Assembly: GCA_023665085.1 (NCBI GenBank)
Contig: JAMPEQ010000001.1
Span: 62,001-126,000 of the forward strand
Direction: 5' to 3'
DNA: 64,000 nucleotides
From: Bacteroides sp.
GTDB lineage: Bacteria > Bacillota > Clostridia > Oscillospirales > Acutalibacteraceae
The translations under genes and the position numbers were made by a program. Shown piece by piece: positions 9,994 through 19,007 of this stretch (position 1 is its first letter; every line of letters starts with the position of its first letter). The notes beneath the pieces are model-generated. The model saw only the letters and a list, made by a program, of their open reading frames with translations. It was not told where the DNA came from and ran no database searches.

Positions 9994-10389
9994 CTAGATT
10001 TTAAATACCAGCTTTACCGGATTCTTCTTATTATATTTCTTCAGTTCCTCGCCAAGCTGTTTCAGTTCATCAACATTCAGAGCTTCCTGCTCCTCGGGAT
10101 AATCCCAATGGTCAAAAGGATTTTTTCTTGTACATACCATTTTACCATCTGCTAAAACCCACGGGAAACACAAAATCTTCCGTTTGTTTTTTACATAGTA
10201 AAGTACGCCTGTACTTCCCTTTGACACATTTTTAAAATACACCAATCCTTTTGCTTCTTTCATAATAATTCTTACCTGCTGTTCAGGCGGAAGATTTCTG
10301 AAAGAGCGTCTGTTTATTACAGGAAAAATAATCACACTGAGAACGACAAGAACCACAGCAGCAATAATAATTATCTGTATACCGGTCAC
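9994..10389 (-). CDS. Membrane-anchored protein of unknown function
   Basis: 131 residues. One N-terminal membrane helix (about residues 4-24) is followed by a soluble domain with NLPPEQQVRIIMKEAKGL and a Trp-rich FDHWDYPEEQEAL stretch. The GTG start at 10389 lies 2 bp after the mannosidase stop, and its AGGAG site is inside the mannosidase gene, so the two are coupled. I do not recognise the family. Its place between an alpha-mannosidase and a sialidase is the only clue to its role. Confidence 0.7.
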   Translation of the reverse strand: MTGIQIIIIAAVVLVVLSVIIFPVINRRSFRNLPPEQQVRIIMKEAKGLVYFKNVSKGSTGVLYYVKNKRKILCFPWVLADGKMVCTRKNPFDHWDYPEEQEALNVDELKQLGEELKKYNKKNPVKLVFKI

Positions 10390-10391
10390 TG

Positions 10392-13313
10392 TTAAACTCC
10401 TATTGTTATAATCTCAAAAGGCTTATATTCAATAACATCTGTTTCACTCTCAACATCCTCAAGCATATTAAGAAGTTTTACCTTTTTATCAAGCTTTATT
10501 CTGCCTCTGCTGCCATTCTGCTCGCTGAGTCTGATAACAGTCATTAAGCCGCTTTCAGACTTTTTCATTGCCTGCATATAAAGAGGTGCAAAGCTTTCAC
10601 CATTATATTCTGCATCAGCCTTAACAAGAGGAATATTGTACTGTAATGCACACTTATTTATATCAGCATTAACAGCATCATTACTATGAGGCATAATCAT
10701 ATAGCAAAAATTATGCGTTCCTATATCAGATGTTACATCAGGACGTATTGTTGCACGCAGAAGTGACAGTGACATTGTATTATTATCAAAGCCGATTCCG
10801 TACTTTCCGTCATTAATCAGTGCAATACCGCCGTCGGTTTCAGACATATCAGCCCACTTGTGATGACATGTTTCAAATCGAGCCTGCTGCCATGTAGTAT
10901 TTCTGTGTGTATCACGTTCAATGAAGCCTGCTGAGGTATCGCAAAGAGCCTTTCTGCTTAAAATATTACAGCTAAATTCCGCTTTGGCAAGCTTATGCTT
11001 TTCGTTCCAGTCAACAATATTTTCAACCTCTATTCCGCGGCTGCGTCTGAATACACGAATAAGCATTGTCCAGCTTGATTTTTCAGTAGCCAGCACTGTT
11101 TTAAAGGTTGCACTTTCACCGTCTTTTTCACAAAGAGAAAGAGCCTCGCTGACCTTAACATCAATCTGCTTATCCTTGTAGTTAGGAAGAATATCCCATG
11201 CATCATAATTTCCGGGGCAGTCTGTATAAATCTTAAGCTTATTGAAATCACCGCTTGCCCACTCTCTGTCAAGCTTTTTGTCATAAAGTGATGCAATAGA
11301 GCCGTCTTCGTTAAAGTTTATGCTGTAATACGGAGTTTCAACAGTTTCGTCAACTGTGATCCACTCTTCATTATTCTTAACAGCACGTAATGAAGCTGAT
11401 GAAAGTGACGGTATATTAGGAATTATCCAGTTGCCCTTTATGCCATAGCGTGTAGCAGTACCCTTTTTGTTAGGAATAAATGTAAGAACATCTCTTGTAA
11501 AATTGAGAGTATTGAAATACTTACTTCCGGTACCGATAATTTTATCAAGCTTTTCTTCAATTTCAGCATAGTCTGCCATAGCATCCTCAAAAACAGGATG
11601 AATATGAGAGCCGGGCAGAATATCATGGAACTGATTAATCAAAAGCTTTTTGTATATATCTCTTAACTCCTGTGTATTATCTTCATCTCTGAGCACTGAA
11701 AGCATTTCAGCGTCACGCAGTTTGAACTCAAGTCTGCGGTTTGCACGCTTCATATCGGATTTAGTGGTAAATGTACCACGGTGCATCTCCAGATAAAGCT
11801 CGCCGTCCCAAACCTCAAGATTATCATTATCTGCAAGGTTTTTCTCAAGAAACTCTGCTCCCCCCATATGCTCGCATTTCGGCATTATGGAAAGCTTGTC
11901 AAAACGGTGCATAAGCTCTATCATTTCTTCTGTACAGCCTGAACCGCCGTCACCATAGCCAAACATATTCATTGTCTGACCGCCGCTGTCTTTATCTATA
12001 TAAGCCTCCCAGTTTTCCTGTATCTGTGACGGCATATTCCATGTAATAAAATGAGTCGGAGGAACGCATGCAAGAACATCCGTGCCGTCAATTCCCCTCC
12101 ATATAAAGTTATTGTGAGGAAATCTGTTTGTGTCATTCCAAGTGGACATTTTATTTGAAACGAAATAATCAACGCCGCTCTTTTTTAATATCTGCGGTAA
12201 AATCCAGCTGTTGCCGAAAACATCAGGAAGCCATGCATTATTCACTCTTTTGCCGAACATACGCTCATAGGTCTGCTGACCATATAAACACTGTCTTATA
12301 AGAGATTCAGCAGAAGGAACATTGCAGTCAGGCTCAACATACATTGCACCTACAGGTTCAAACTGACCGTTTGCAACCTTTTCCTTAAGTTCTTCAAATA
12401 CTTCAGGATAATACTTTTCAAGAGTTTCATAAACATAAGGCTGAGTATGAGTATACTTAAAATCAGGATATTTATCCATAAGTCTCAGCTGAATAAGTAC
12501 AGTTCTGAGATTTTTCTGCACAGCATGAATTCTGCGCCAGTAATATGCAATGTCAAGATGCGAATGAGCAATTAAAGCTACATCACCGCAGCCCTTATAA
12601 TTATCATTTGCAAACACAACATCGTTAAGATATTTCTGACATTCCTCAACTCCCGTTAGCTCATCACTGTCAAAATCAATCAAGTTCATTGCATTATTAA
12701 GCTCTTTGTTAAGGAAGCTTCTGTAATCCTCATTAAACAAATCACTTTTTGCAATATCAAGAAGGAGTTCAAAATCCCACACAAGATCCTGCACCTTATG
12801 ATTTACAGTGCAGATATAAGCACCTTCAAAAATCTGACGGCATCCGCGGACCGACAGGCTCTCAGGATTACGCTCATCATCAGGCTTGGAGCGGTTATAA
12901 CCCATCATATCAAAATGCAGAGTTTCTTTATCATCAATATACGGTGAAAGAAGCATACGCTCTCTGTTAGGATCTACTCCGCCGATATACTTTCCGTTTA
13001 CCTTTACACAGATTTCTGCTGCAGTTTTAAGCGAAAACCAAAGCTCTTTTCCCTGCAGGTCAGCAGGAATATCTACATCCGCCTTAATAAAAGCAGTGCC
13101 ATCGGGTGTAAAATACATATCACCTTTATTAAGCGGTCTGTATTCATCACTGTAATATTCAAATTCCATTTCGGAAATCTGGCGGGCATCACGAATCATA
13201 AGATTTGTAATTTCCCACTTTTTGTCATAAATATATCTTTTAAGCCATCCGAAGCGTAAATCAGTCCACTCCTCAGGTCTCATAGAACGTCTTACAACCT
13301 TAATATGTGCCAT
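10392..13313 (-). CDS. Alpha-mannosidase (GH38)
   Basis: Hydrolyses alpha-mannosidic linkages, as in N-glycans. 973 residues. An N-terminal beta domain of about 240 residues precedes the GH38 catalytic domain, with metal-binding HSHLD at 250-254 and the nucleophile Asp364 in WLPDVFG. The usual middle and C-terminal beta domains follow. No signal peptide is present, so it is cytoplasmic. A GGAGGT site lies about 8 nt before the ATG. It follows the NifU-like gene by 15 bp and is coupled to the gene after it. It shares only the family with the second GH38 gene at 56245, whose catalytic domain starts at the N-terminus. Confidence 0.94.
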   Translation of the reverse strand: MAHIKVVRRSMRPEEWTDLRFGWLKRYIYDKKWEITNLMIRDARQISEMEFEYYSDEYRPLNKGDMYFTPDGTAFIKADVDIPADLQGKELWFSLKTAAEICVKVNGKYIGGVDPNRERMLLSPYIDDKETLHFDMMGYNRSKPDDERNPESLSVRGCRQIFEGAYICTVNHKVQDLVWDFELLLDIAKSDLFNEDYRSFLNKELNNAMNLIDFDSDELTGVEECQKYLNDVVFANDNYKGCGDVALIAHSHLDIAYYWRRIHAVQKNLRTVLIQLRLMDKYPDFKYTHTQPYVYETLEKYYPEVFEELKEKVANGQFEPVGAMYVEPDCNVPSAESLIRQCLYGQQTYERMFGKRVNNAWLPDVFGNSWILPQILKKSGVDYFVSNKMSTWNDTNRFPHNNFIWRGIDGTDVLACVPPTHFITWNMPSQIQENWEAYIDKDSGGQTMNMFGYGDGGSGCTEEMIELMHRFDKLSIMPKCEHMGGAEFLEKNLADNDNLEVWDGELYLEMHRGTFTTKSDMKRANRRLEFKLRDAEMLSVLRDEDNTQELRDIYKKLLINQFHDILPGSHIHPVFEDAMADYAEIEEKLDKIIGTGSKYFNTLNFTRDVLTFIPNKKGTATRYGIKGNWIIPNIPSLSSASLRAVKNNEEWITVDETVETPYYSINFNEDGSIASLYDKKLDREWASGDFNKLKIYTDCPGNYDAWDILPNYKDKQIDVKVSEALSLCEKDGESATFKTVLATEKSSWTMLIRVFRRSRGIEVENIVDWNEKHKLAKAEFSCNILSRKALCDTSAGFIERDTHRNTTWQQARFETCHHKWADMSETDGGIALINDGKYGIGFDNNTMSLSLLRATIRPDVTSDIGTHNFCYMIMPHSNDAVNADINKCALQYNIPLVKADAEYNGESFAPLYMQAMKKSESGLMTVIRLSEQNGSRGRIKLDKKVKLLNMLEDVESETDVIEYKPFEIITIGV

Positions 13314-13328
13314 TAACAGTCACCTCCA

Positions 13329-13571
13329 TTAAACATCCTGAAAATAAGGCTTTTTGCGAATTGCGTTAATCTTAACTGTTTTTTTCAAATCATTTTTTAT
13401 CTGCTCTTCAATCCATTCAACACAGCGATGTAAAATAAGGCATTTTGAACACTCACCTCTGAAAATAAGATTGAGTTCATTGCCTTCAAGAGAAACGAAT
13501 TCAACCCATCCGCCGTCACCCTGAAGCTTTGGCTGCAAAACATTTTCTACATAAGTCTGAATTTTATTCAT
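13329..13571 (-). CDS. NifU C-terminal-domain-like (Nfu) protein
   Basis: 80 residues matching the stand-alone Nfu domain, an iron-sulfur cluster carrier. It has QGDGGWVEFVS followed by a CxxC pair (Cys41, Cys44) and then an extra Cys50. GDGG and CxxC are the family hallmarks. It lies 12 bp after pgcA and 15 bp before the GH38 gene, so it is probably co-transcribed, although it has no obvious link to glycan breakdown. Confidence 0.85.
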   Translation of the reverse strand: MNKIQTYVENVLQPKLQGDGGWVEFVSLEGNELNLIFRGECSKCLILHRCVEWIEEQIKNDLKKTVKINAIRKKPYFQDV

Positions 13572-13583
13572 ATTCTGTCTCCG

Positions 13584-15236
13584 TTAATTATTAATTATTT
13601 TCTTAATTTTCTCTCTTATGCTTTCAAGTCTGAGCTTGGCATTTTCTTTTTCAGGATCAACTATTGAATAGTATATTTTTATTTTAGGTTCCGTTCCCGA
13701 TGGTCTTACAGCCATCCAAGAGCCGTCTGCCCATGTATATTTAAGTACATTTTCTTTAGGAAGATCTCTAATACCTGTACTGAAATCAGTTATGCTTTCA
13801 ATTCCCTCAAACAAGTCTGTACCCTTATCTCTGAAATAAGTCATGAGACTTAAAATCTTTTCTGCACCGTCCTTGCCCTTAAGCACAAATGAATCAAGAA
13901 AATCAAGATAATATCCATACTCATCATAAATTTCATTTAATCCGTCAACAAGAGTTTTTCCCTGATTTTTATACCATGCCGCCATTTGACAAATAAGCAT
14001 TGATGAAACAACCGCATCCTTGTCTCTTGCATGAGTTCCCACAAGATAACCATATGACTCCTCATAACCAATAACAAATTCCTGTTCACCTGAAGCCTCA
14101 TATTTATTAATCTTATCTCCGATATACTTAAATCCTGTTAAAGTTTCTTCTACCTGCAAACCGAATTTTCTTCCGATATTTGCACCAAGCTCAGAGGTAA
14201 CAATTGTCTTTACAAGAGTTGATTTTTCATTTAACTGCTCTTTTCTCATAGAAAGCACAAATTTTACAAGAAGAGCCCCTGTCTGATTACCTGTAAAGAG
14301 AACATAATCATCACCGTCTTTAACAGCAATGCCGACTCTGTCGCAGTCAGGATCTGTTCCAAGAACAAGATCTGCGTCAATTTCTTTGGCCTTTTCTATT
14401 GCAAGGTTGAGAGCATCCTTTTCTTCAGGATTGGGAGAGCGCACTGTAGGGAAATTACCGTTAGGTTCTTCCTGCTCCTTAAGTATTGTTACATTCATAC
14501 CTTCTAAAACCCTGCGCACAGGAATATTTCCTGTTCCGTGAAGAGGTGTGTATACAATTTTCAAATCACTTGGAACAGCGTATATTGACTGCTTTTTAAC
14601 CTCTTTAATGAACGCCTCAAGCTCATCATCGCCGATAGGGATAATCATACCCTTTTCGATATATGTTGCAGAATCCTCATCTTCATTATATATTTTTGAA
14701 TAATCAGTTACTTCGTTAATAAAGCCTATTGCATTTTTTGCATCTTCGGTACAGAACTGGCATCCCTTTTCATCATACACCTTATAGCCGTTATACTCTT
14801 TAGGATTATGTGATGCTGTAATCATAACACCTGCTGTACATCCGAGATAGCGTGTTGTGAAAGACAATACAGGAACCGGAACAATAGTTACATATGCATA
14901 AACCTTTATTCCGCATGAAGCAAACACCTGTGCAGCCTTCCACAAAAATTCTTTTGAATTAAGCCTTGAGTCACATGCAATAGCAACAGATATTTTTTTA
15001 CCTTTATTCTTGCTTTTAAGATAATTCGCAAGACCTAATGTTGCCTTGCCTACAGTGTATCTGTTCATTCTGTTTGAACCTGCACCCATAATACCGCGGA
15101 GACCGCCTGTTCCAAACTCTAAATCCTTATAAAATCTGTCCTCAATTTCCTTTTCATCTGACAAAGACAGAAGTTCATTTTTGATTTCTTCATCAGCAAA
15201 ATTAAGCCACTGATTGTACTTATCTCTGAAATTCAT
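13584..15236 (-). CDS. pgcA: Alpha-phosphoglucomutase
   Basis: Interconverts glucose-1-phosphate and glucose-6-phosphate (or the mannose phosphates). About 550 residues, typical of PgcA-type phosphohexomutases. The active-site phosphoserine loop is GVMITASHNPKEYNG. The metal loop DPDCDRVGIA, the sugar loop GYEESYG and the phosphate-binding RPSGTEPK are also visible. The start is the ATG at 15236, with AAAGGAG about 8 nt upstream. An in-frame ATG at 15257 lies ahead of that site and is rejected. It lies 23 bp after the methyltransferase gene. Confidence 0.94.
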   Translation of the reverse strand: MNFRDKYNQWLNFADEEIKNELLSLSDEKEIEDRFYKDLEFGTGGLRGIMGAGSNRMNRYTVGKATLGLANYLKSKNKGKKISVAIACDSRLNSKEFLWKAAQVFASCGIKVYAYVTIVPVPVLSFTTRYLGCTAGVMITASHNPKEYNGYKVYDEKGCQFCTEDAKNAIGFINEVTDYSKIYNEDEDSATYIEKGMIIPIGDDELEAFIKEVKKQSIYAVPSDLKIVYTPLHGTGNIPVRRVLEGMNVTILKEQEEPNGNFPTVRSPNPEEKDALNLAIEKAKEIDADLVLGTDPDCDRVGIAVKDGDDYVLFTGNQTGALLVKFVLSMRKEQLNEKSTLVKTIVTSELGANIGRKFGLQVEETLTGFKYIGDKINKYEASGEQEFVIGYEESYGYLVGTHARDKDAVVSSMLICQMAAWYKNQGKTLVDGLNEIYDEYGYYLDFLDSFVLKGKDGAEKILSLMTYFRDKGTDLFEGIESITDFSTGIRDLPKENVLKYTWADGSWMAVRPSGTEPKIKIYYSIVDPEKENAKLRLESIREKIKKIINN

Positions 15237-15259
15237 ATTATCTTCTCCTTTTATCATCT

Positions 15260-16375
15260 TTACTTAAAATACATATAATACTGGCATTTTATCATGCCGT
15301 TATAAAGCTTTCTTCTTTTATCGGCCTTTCTGCCGAACACCTTTTCAAACTCTTCATCAGGCGAAATAATGCCGTATGACCATCCGCGTTTTGCAGCAAA
15401 TTTTTCACCCATAATGCGATAAAGCTTTTCAGCCTCTCTTATATCAAGCATTCTTTCACCGTAAGGCGGATTTGTAACAAGAGTACCTTTTTCTGTTGAG
15501 GGATTAAAATTCTTTATATCAGCCTGCTCAAGTCTTATAAACTTATCAACATCTATTCTTTTTGCATTAGTCATTGTAAGCTCAAGTGCATGAAAATCAA
15601 TATCACTGCCGAATGCCGTAAAATCCGTATCGGTTTTTATAATATCATGACAGCGCTGACGCTCCTGCATCCACGCACTTTCAGGAATAAATCCCCATCT
15701 GTCACATTCAAAATTACGATTAATACCAGGAGCAATATTATGCGCAAGCATAGCACCCTCAATAAGAATTGTTCCGCTGCCGCAACATGGATCATAAAGT
15801 GTATGATAATGCCGAAGTCTTGACAGTGAACACAGTGCAGCTGCCAGAGTTTCTCTGATAGGTGCATCATTTGATTCGGGACGGTATCCTCTTTTATGCA
15901 AGCCTCTGCCTGTTGTATCAAGCATTATTGTAACATCATCCTTCATAATTGAAAACTGAATTTGATGTACAGGTCCGCTTTCTTCGAACCATGAAATATT
16001 ATAATCTTCCTTAAGTGATTCAACAACAGCCTTCTTTATTATTTTCTGGCAGTCCGGAACTGAATGCAAAGCAGAATTAATGCTGTAGCCCTTTACAGGA
16101 AAGGTATCTGCAGAACCGATAAATTCTGACCATGGCAGAGCCTTTACTGCCTGAAACAGCTCTTCAAAGGTAACTGCCTTGAACCTGTCCAGCACAATAA
16201 GTATTCTTTCTGAAAAACGGCTGTTTATATTTGCTCTTGCCAGCATACACTCGTCGCCTTCAAAAAATACTCGTCCATTTTCTGCAGAAACATTTTCTGC
16301 ATCCATTTGCTTCAGTTCATCACTGACCAAACCCTCCAGTCCGAGAAGACACGGAGCAACCATTTGTAAATACAT
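15260..16375 (-). CDS. THUMP-domain 23S rRNA methyltransferase (RlmL/YpsC-type)
   Basis: S-adenosylmethionine-dependent guanine-N2 methyltransferase acting on rRNA. 371 residues. An N-terminal ferredoxin-like/THUMP region (about residues 1-155) precedes a class I methyltransferase fold with DPCCGSGTILIEGA and the catalytic TNPPYGERM. The exact target base cannot be read from sequence. It lies just downstream of the divIC terminator and appears to open the unit that runs into the glycan genes. Confidence 0.9.
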   Translation of the reverse strand: MYLQMVAPCLLGLEGLVSDELKQMDAENVSAENGRVFFEGDECMLARANINSRFSERILIVLDRFKAVTFEELFQAVKALPWSEFIGSADTFPVKGYSINSALHSVPDCQKIIKKAVVESLKEDYNISWFEESGPVHQIQFSIMKDDVTIMLDTTGRGLHKRGYRPESNDAPIRETLAAALCSLSRLRHYHTLYDPCCGSGTILIEGAMLAHNIAPGINRNFECDRWGFIPESAWMQERQRCHDIIKTDTDFTAFGSDIDFHALELTMTNAKRIDVDKFIRLEQADIKNFNPSTEKGTLVTNPPYGERMLDIREAEKLYRIMGEKFAAKRGWSYGIISPDEEFEKVFGRKADKRRKLYNGMIKCQYYMYFK

Positions 16376-16411
16376 AAATAATCCTCAACTTAAAATTAAT
16401 AGCTTATCTAA

Positions 16412-16440
16412 GAAAAAAAGGTCGAAAACTCGACCTTTTA
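16412..16440 (-). terminator. Rho-independent terminator after divIC
   Basis: On the minus strand the stem AAAGGTCGA/TCGACCTTT, with a GTTT loop, is followed by a run of eight T. It lies directly after the divIC stop and separates that unit from the methyltransferase gene. Confidence 0.9.
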
Positions 16441-16444
16441 AATC

Positions 16445-16774
16445 TTACTCGCTTGCCGAAATATCATAAAATACAACTTCGTCGGACTTGGCATATCCTT
16501 TTTCGCGTGCTTTTTGCTCAATATAAGCATCCTTATCTTCATTTTCAAGAATTGCCATAAGCTCATCATTTGACTGATTTTCAGCCTCAAGCTGAGCAGC
16601 AACCTCCTGTTTTTGAATTTCAAGACGATTAATTGATGATGTATTTTTTATAAGTGTAGCACTGAGAAAAATAAACGCGCTGAGCACAATAAAAATCATA
16701 ACACCATTTGTTATTTTCTTTTTATTATTTACAATGTACTCAAGCAGTTTATTACTGTTTTTTTCCTTTTCCAT
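16445..16774 (-). CDS. divIC: Septum formation initiator (DivIC/FtsB family)
   Basis: Small bitopic division protein that pairs with FtsL-type partners at the septum. About 109 residues: short cytoplasmic N-terminus, one membrane helix (about residues 22-43), then a coiled coil and a C-terminal YIEQKAREKGYAK segment typical of the family. The ATG at 16774 has AAAGG about 8 nt upstream. It overlaps the end of yabQ. The gene order yabO-yabP-yabQ-divIC matches Bacillus and Clostridia. Confidence 0.9.
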   Translation of the reverse strand: MEKEKNSNKLLEYIVNNKKKITNGVMIFIVLSAFIFLSATLIKNTSSINRLEIQKQEVAAQLEAENQSNDELMAILENEDKDAYIEQKAREKGYAKSDEVVFYDISASE

Positions 16775-17228
16775 CAGTATCACCTTTACTTTTCACACTC
16801 ATTTTACGCTTTGGTATATTATAATATAGTCTACGCGGTAAATGCAACACTTTTTGAAAACTTTTTAGCTTGTTTTTTAATTTTTTCAGCCTTACTCTTA
16901 CCTTTTTCGCAATTGAATGCTCAAGCTTTTTTGTAACATAACCTGCTGTTAATAAATAAAGCACTAGTCCAAGTAAAATAAACAGCAGGCATCCTGTGCG
17001 AACTGCACCATTGGTAAACACCAGCAAATAGCAGTAAAACACCAGAGCTGAAACCACACAAAAAATAAAATCAAAAACAAACTTTTCTTTGAACACCAGT
17101 CTAAAAAATCTGGTCACATCATAATATACACCTAATATCATACCGACAAGCACAGCATAAAATACAGCCTCAGCCACCAAACAGCTTCTTAAAAATTGAA
17201 GTTGAGGTAACTTTTTCACTATACACAA
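16752..17228 (-). CDS. yabQ: Sporulation protein YabQ
   Basis: Membrane protein needed for spore cortex formation in Bacillus. Several hydrophobic helices in the first 105 residues carry the family pattern GMILGVYYDVTRFFR, followed by a basic tail. The start is unresolved. The longest frame opens with TTG at 17228 and overlaps yabP by 59 bp. A TTG at 17180 or GTG at 17177 gives a smaller overlap and fits family length better. None has a good ribosome site. The position between yabP and divIC supports the call. Confidence 0.85.
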   Translation of the reverse strand: MCIVKKLPQLQFLRSCLVAEAVFYAVLVGMILGVYYDVTRFFRLVFKEKFVFDFIFCVVSALVFYCYLLVFTNGAVRTGCLLFILLGLVLYLLTAGYVTKKLEHSIAKKVRVRLKKLKNKLKSFQKVLHLPRRLYYNIPKRKMSVKSKGDTDGKGKKQ

Positions 17229-17436
17229 GAGATGTTATTTTTCCGCTTACGGTAAGCAAACCGCTTTCAACACTCAGCTCCTCAACATGCAAAAGCTCGC
17301 CCTTAATATTCAATTCGCCAAAATCACAGATAACGAGTATCTCCTGCTCGTTAAAGGCATCTACATCACTAACACCCGTAACAGACAGATTCTCTCTGTT
17401 AGTAAGTGATAGGCTATGCTGTACTTCTCTTTCCAT
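17170..17436 (-). CDS. yabP: Sporulation protein YabP
   Basis: 88-residue protein required for sporulation in Bacillus. The family pattern is evident: HSLSLTNRENLSVTGVSDVDAF, then FGELNIKGELLHVEELSVE and SGKITSLVYSE. The AGGTGAT ribosome site lies inside the right arm of a hairpin at 17440-17471. It lies directly upstream of yabQ. Confidence 0.93.
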   Translation of the reverse strand: MEREVQHSLSLTNRENLSVTGVSDVDAFNEQEILVICDFGELNIKGELLHVEELSVESGLLTVSGKITSLVYSEKVTSTSIFKKLFGG

Positions 17437-17439
17437 AAA

Positions 17440-17471
17440 AAATCACCTGCTTAATAATATGCAGGTGATTT
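17440..17471 (-). terminator. Hairpin between rqcP and yabP covering the yabP ribosome site
   Basis: On the minus strand AAATCACCTGC pairs perfectly with GCAGGTGATTT across a 10-nt loop. The right arm contains the yabP Shine-Dalgarno and runs into TTTTTT just before the ATG. It could terminate or attenuate transcription from rqcP, or mask yabP translation. Confidence 0.65.
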
Positions 17472-17479
17472 ACAATATA

Positions 17480-17719
17480 TTATAACTGTTCAAACATTTT
17501 TGAGGCATCTTCTTTTAGTGCATGTTCGGTAATCATCAAAACCTTATAGCTCTTTTCGCTGTTACCGAGAGTAACCTTGATTACATCACCAATCTTAACA
17601 TCATAGGATGCTCTGACGATTTTACCGTTTACTTCAACTTTACCCGCATCACAAGCCTCATTCGCTATAGTTCTGCGCTTTATAATTCTTGAAACCTTAA
17701 GATATTTATCTAATCTCAT
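17480..17719 (-). CDS. rqcP: S4-domain RNA-binding protein RqcP
   Basis: 79 residues forming an S4 RNA-binding fold: MRLDKYLKVSRIIKRRTIANE then GKVEVNGKIVRASYDVKIGD. Orthologue of Bacillus YabO/RqcP, which works with RqcH in alanine tailing of stalled nascent chains on 50S subunits. A CGGAG site precedes the ATG. It lies after the hup terminator and before yabP, as in relatives. Confidence 0.92.
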   Translation of the reverse strand: MRLDKYLKVSRIIKRRTIANEACDAGKVEVNGKIVRASYDVKIGDVIKVTLGNSEKSYKVLMITEHALKEDASKMFEQL

Positions 17720-17757
17720 AAAAACTCCGTTTTATCCAAACAAATTAAAGTTTAGCT

Positions 17758-17800
17758 AAGAAAAAAATTAAGGCACTGCAAGCTATGCCGGCAATGCCTT
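17758..17800 (-). terminator. Rho-independent terminator after hup
   Basis: On the minus strand AAGGCATTGC pairs with GCAGTGCCTT (one G-T pair) around an 11-nt loop and is followed by AATTTTTTT. It lies 17 bp after the hup stop. Confidence 0.85.
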
Positions 17801-17816
17801 TGATGTAAAATTTTAC

Positions 17817-18089
17817 TTATTTTACAGCATCCTTAAGAGCTGCACCAGCCTTGAATGCAGGAACTTTTGAAGCAGCGATTGACATTGGCTCTTTTGTAAG
17901 TGGATTGATACCTGTGCGAGCTGCACGCTCTTTTACAGAGAATGTTCCAAAGCCTACAAGTGAAACCTTATCACCGTCAGCAAGAGCTTCCTTAACTGCA
18001 TCTAATACTGCTGTTACTGCTGCGTCTGCATCCTTCTTTGAAAGTTCTGCCTTCTCTGCAACTGCTGCAACGAGTTCTGTTTTGTTCAT
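17817..18089 (-). CDS. hup: DNA-binding protein HU
   Basis: Histone-like nucleoid protein that bends DNA as a dimer. 90 residues, exactly family length. [26 protein letters not shown] and the DNA-contacting arm around [11 protein letters not shown] (usually GRNP; here GINP) are visible. A clear ribosome site precedes the ATG. It lies 26 bp after mazG and ends at a strong terminator. Confidence 0.96.
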   Translation of the reverse strand: MNKTELVAAVAEKAELSKKDADAAVTAVLDAVKEALADGDKVSLVGFGTFSVKERAARTGINPLTKEPMSIAASKVPAFKAGAALKDAVK

Positions 18090-18115
18090 AGTAAAATTCC
18101 TCCGTTTTTTGCTGA

Positions 18116-18922
18116 TTAATCAGCTAATATTTCTTTTGCCTTATTCCAAAGTTCATCAAGCTCTTTAATAGAAGAATCCTTCATAGACATGCCCTTTTTC
18201 TCTGCCAACTGCTCAACGATTATATAGCGCTGAATAAATTTATCCGTAGAAGCCTTAAGTGCTTCTTCACTGTCAACGCCTATAAATTTGGCAATATTAA
18301 CACAGGAAAACAGCAAGTCGCCGAATTCATTTTCAATTTCAGACTGATTATTATGGTCTATGGCACTATTTAACTCGTTAATCTCCTCATAGATTTTATC
18401 AAAAGCGCCTGAACTGTCCTGCCAGTCAAATCCTGACTTAGCCGCCTTATGCTGAACTTTTTGTGCTCTCATAAGTGCAGGCAACTCAATAGGTACAGAG
18501 GTCATAGCCTGACTGCTCTTTTTCTGACCTTTGGTTTTCTGCTTGACAGCGTCCCAGCTTGACAGTGCATCCTGCACATTATCAGCCTCAGCATTGCCGA
18601 ACACATGGGGATGGCGAACAATCAATTTTTGACATAGCTCATTGCATATATCTGAAAAATTAAAATTATTCTGCTCTCTTTCCATTTCGCAGTGAAGCAA
18701 AATCTGAAGAAGAACATCGCCAAGCTCTTCCCGAAGTCCATCAACACTTTCTTTATTGATAGCTTCAATAACCTCATAGGTTTCTTCGATAAAATTCTTT
18801 TTAATAGAAAAGTGAGTCTGTTCCCTATCCCACGGACATCCGTTCGGTGATCTCAGTAAAGTGACAACCGAGATTAAATCATCAATGTTATATTTATCTT
18901 TCTTGTCAAAATGAATAGCCAC
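18116..18922 (-). CDS. mazG: Nucleoside triphosphate pyrophosphohydrolase MazG
   Basis: Hydrolyses (d)NTPs to monophosphates, probably as house-cleaning. About 268 residues with two MazG repeats. The first shows [24 protein letters not shown] and [20 protein letters not shown] follows. The second shows EINELN and [10 protein letters not shown] prefer the GTG at 18922, with an AAAGTGAG site 7 nt upstream, over a GTG at 18934 without one; the choice is uncertain. It matches YabN in the conserved yabM-yabN-hup/yabO neighbourhood. Confidence 0.92.
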   Translation of the reverse strand: MAIHFDKKDKYNIDDLISVVTLLRSPNGCPWDREQTHFSIKKNFIEETYEVIEAINKESVDGLREELGDVLLQILLHCEMEREQNNFNFSDICNELCQKLIVRHPHVFGNAEADNVQDALSSWDAVKQKTKGQKKSSQAMTSVPIELPALMRAQKVQHKAAKSGFDWQDSSGAFDKIYEEINELNSAIDHNNQSEIENEFGDLLFSCVNIAKFIGVDSEEALKASTDKFIQRYIIVEQLAEKKGMSMKDSSIKELDELWNKAKEILAD

Positions 18923-18956
18923 AATTTTTCTCACTTTCGATTAACTTGTCAAATTA

Positions 18957-18985
18957 ATGATACAATATCAAAATAAAAATTTCAA
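18957..18985 (-). promoter_or_regulatory. Promoter of mazG-hup
   Basis: On the minus strand TTGAAA (18980-18985), a 17-bp spacer and TATCAT (18957-18962). The predicted start site, near 18950, is close to either candidate GTG start. Confidence 0.55.
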
Positions 18986-19007
18986 GTATTTAGGAACAAA
19001 ATTTACA

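Noticed and set aside
16376..16411. Promoter between the divIC terminator and the methyltransferase gene
   Set aside because: Only about 36 bp are available and no convincing -35/-10 pair is seen, so none is annotated although one is probably needed.
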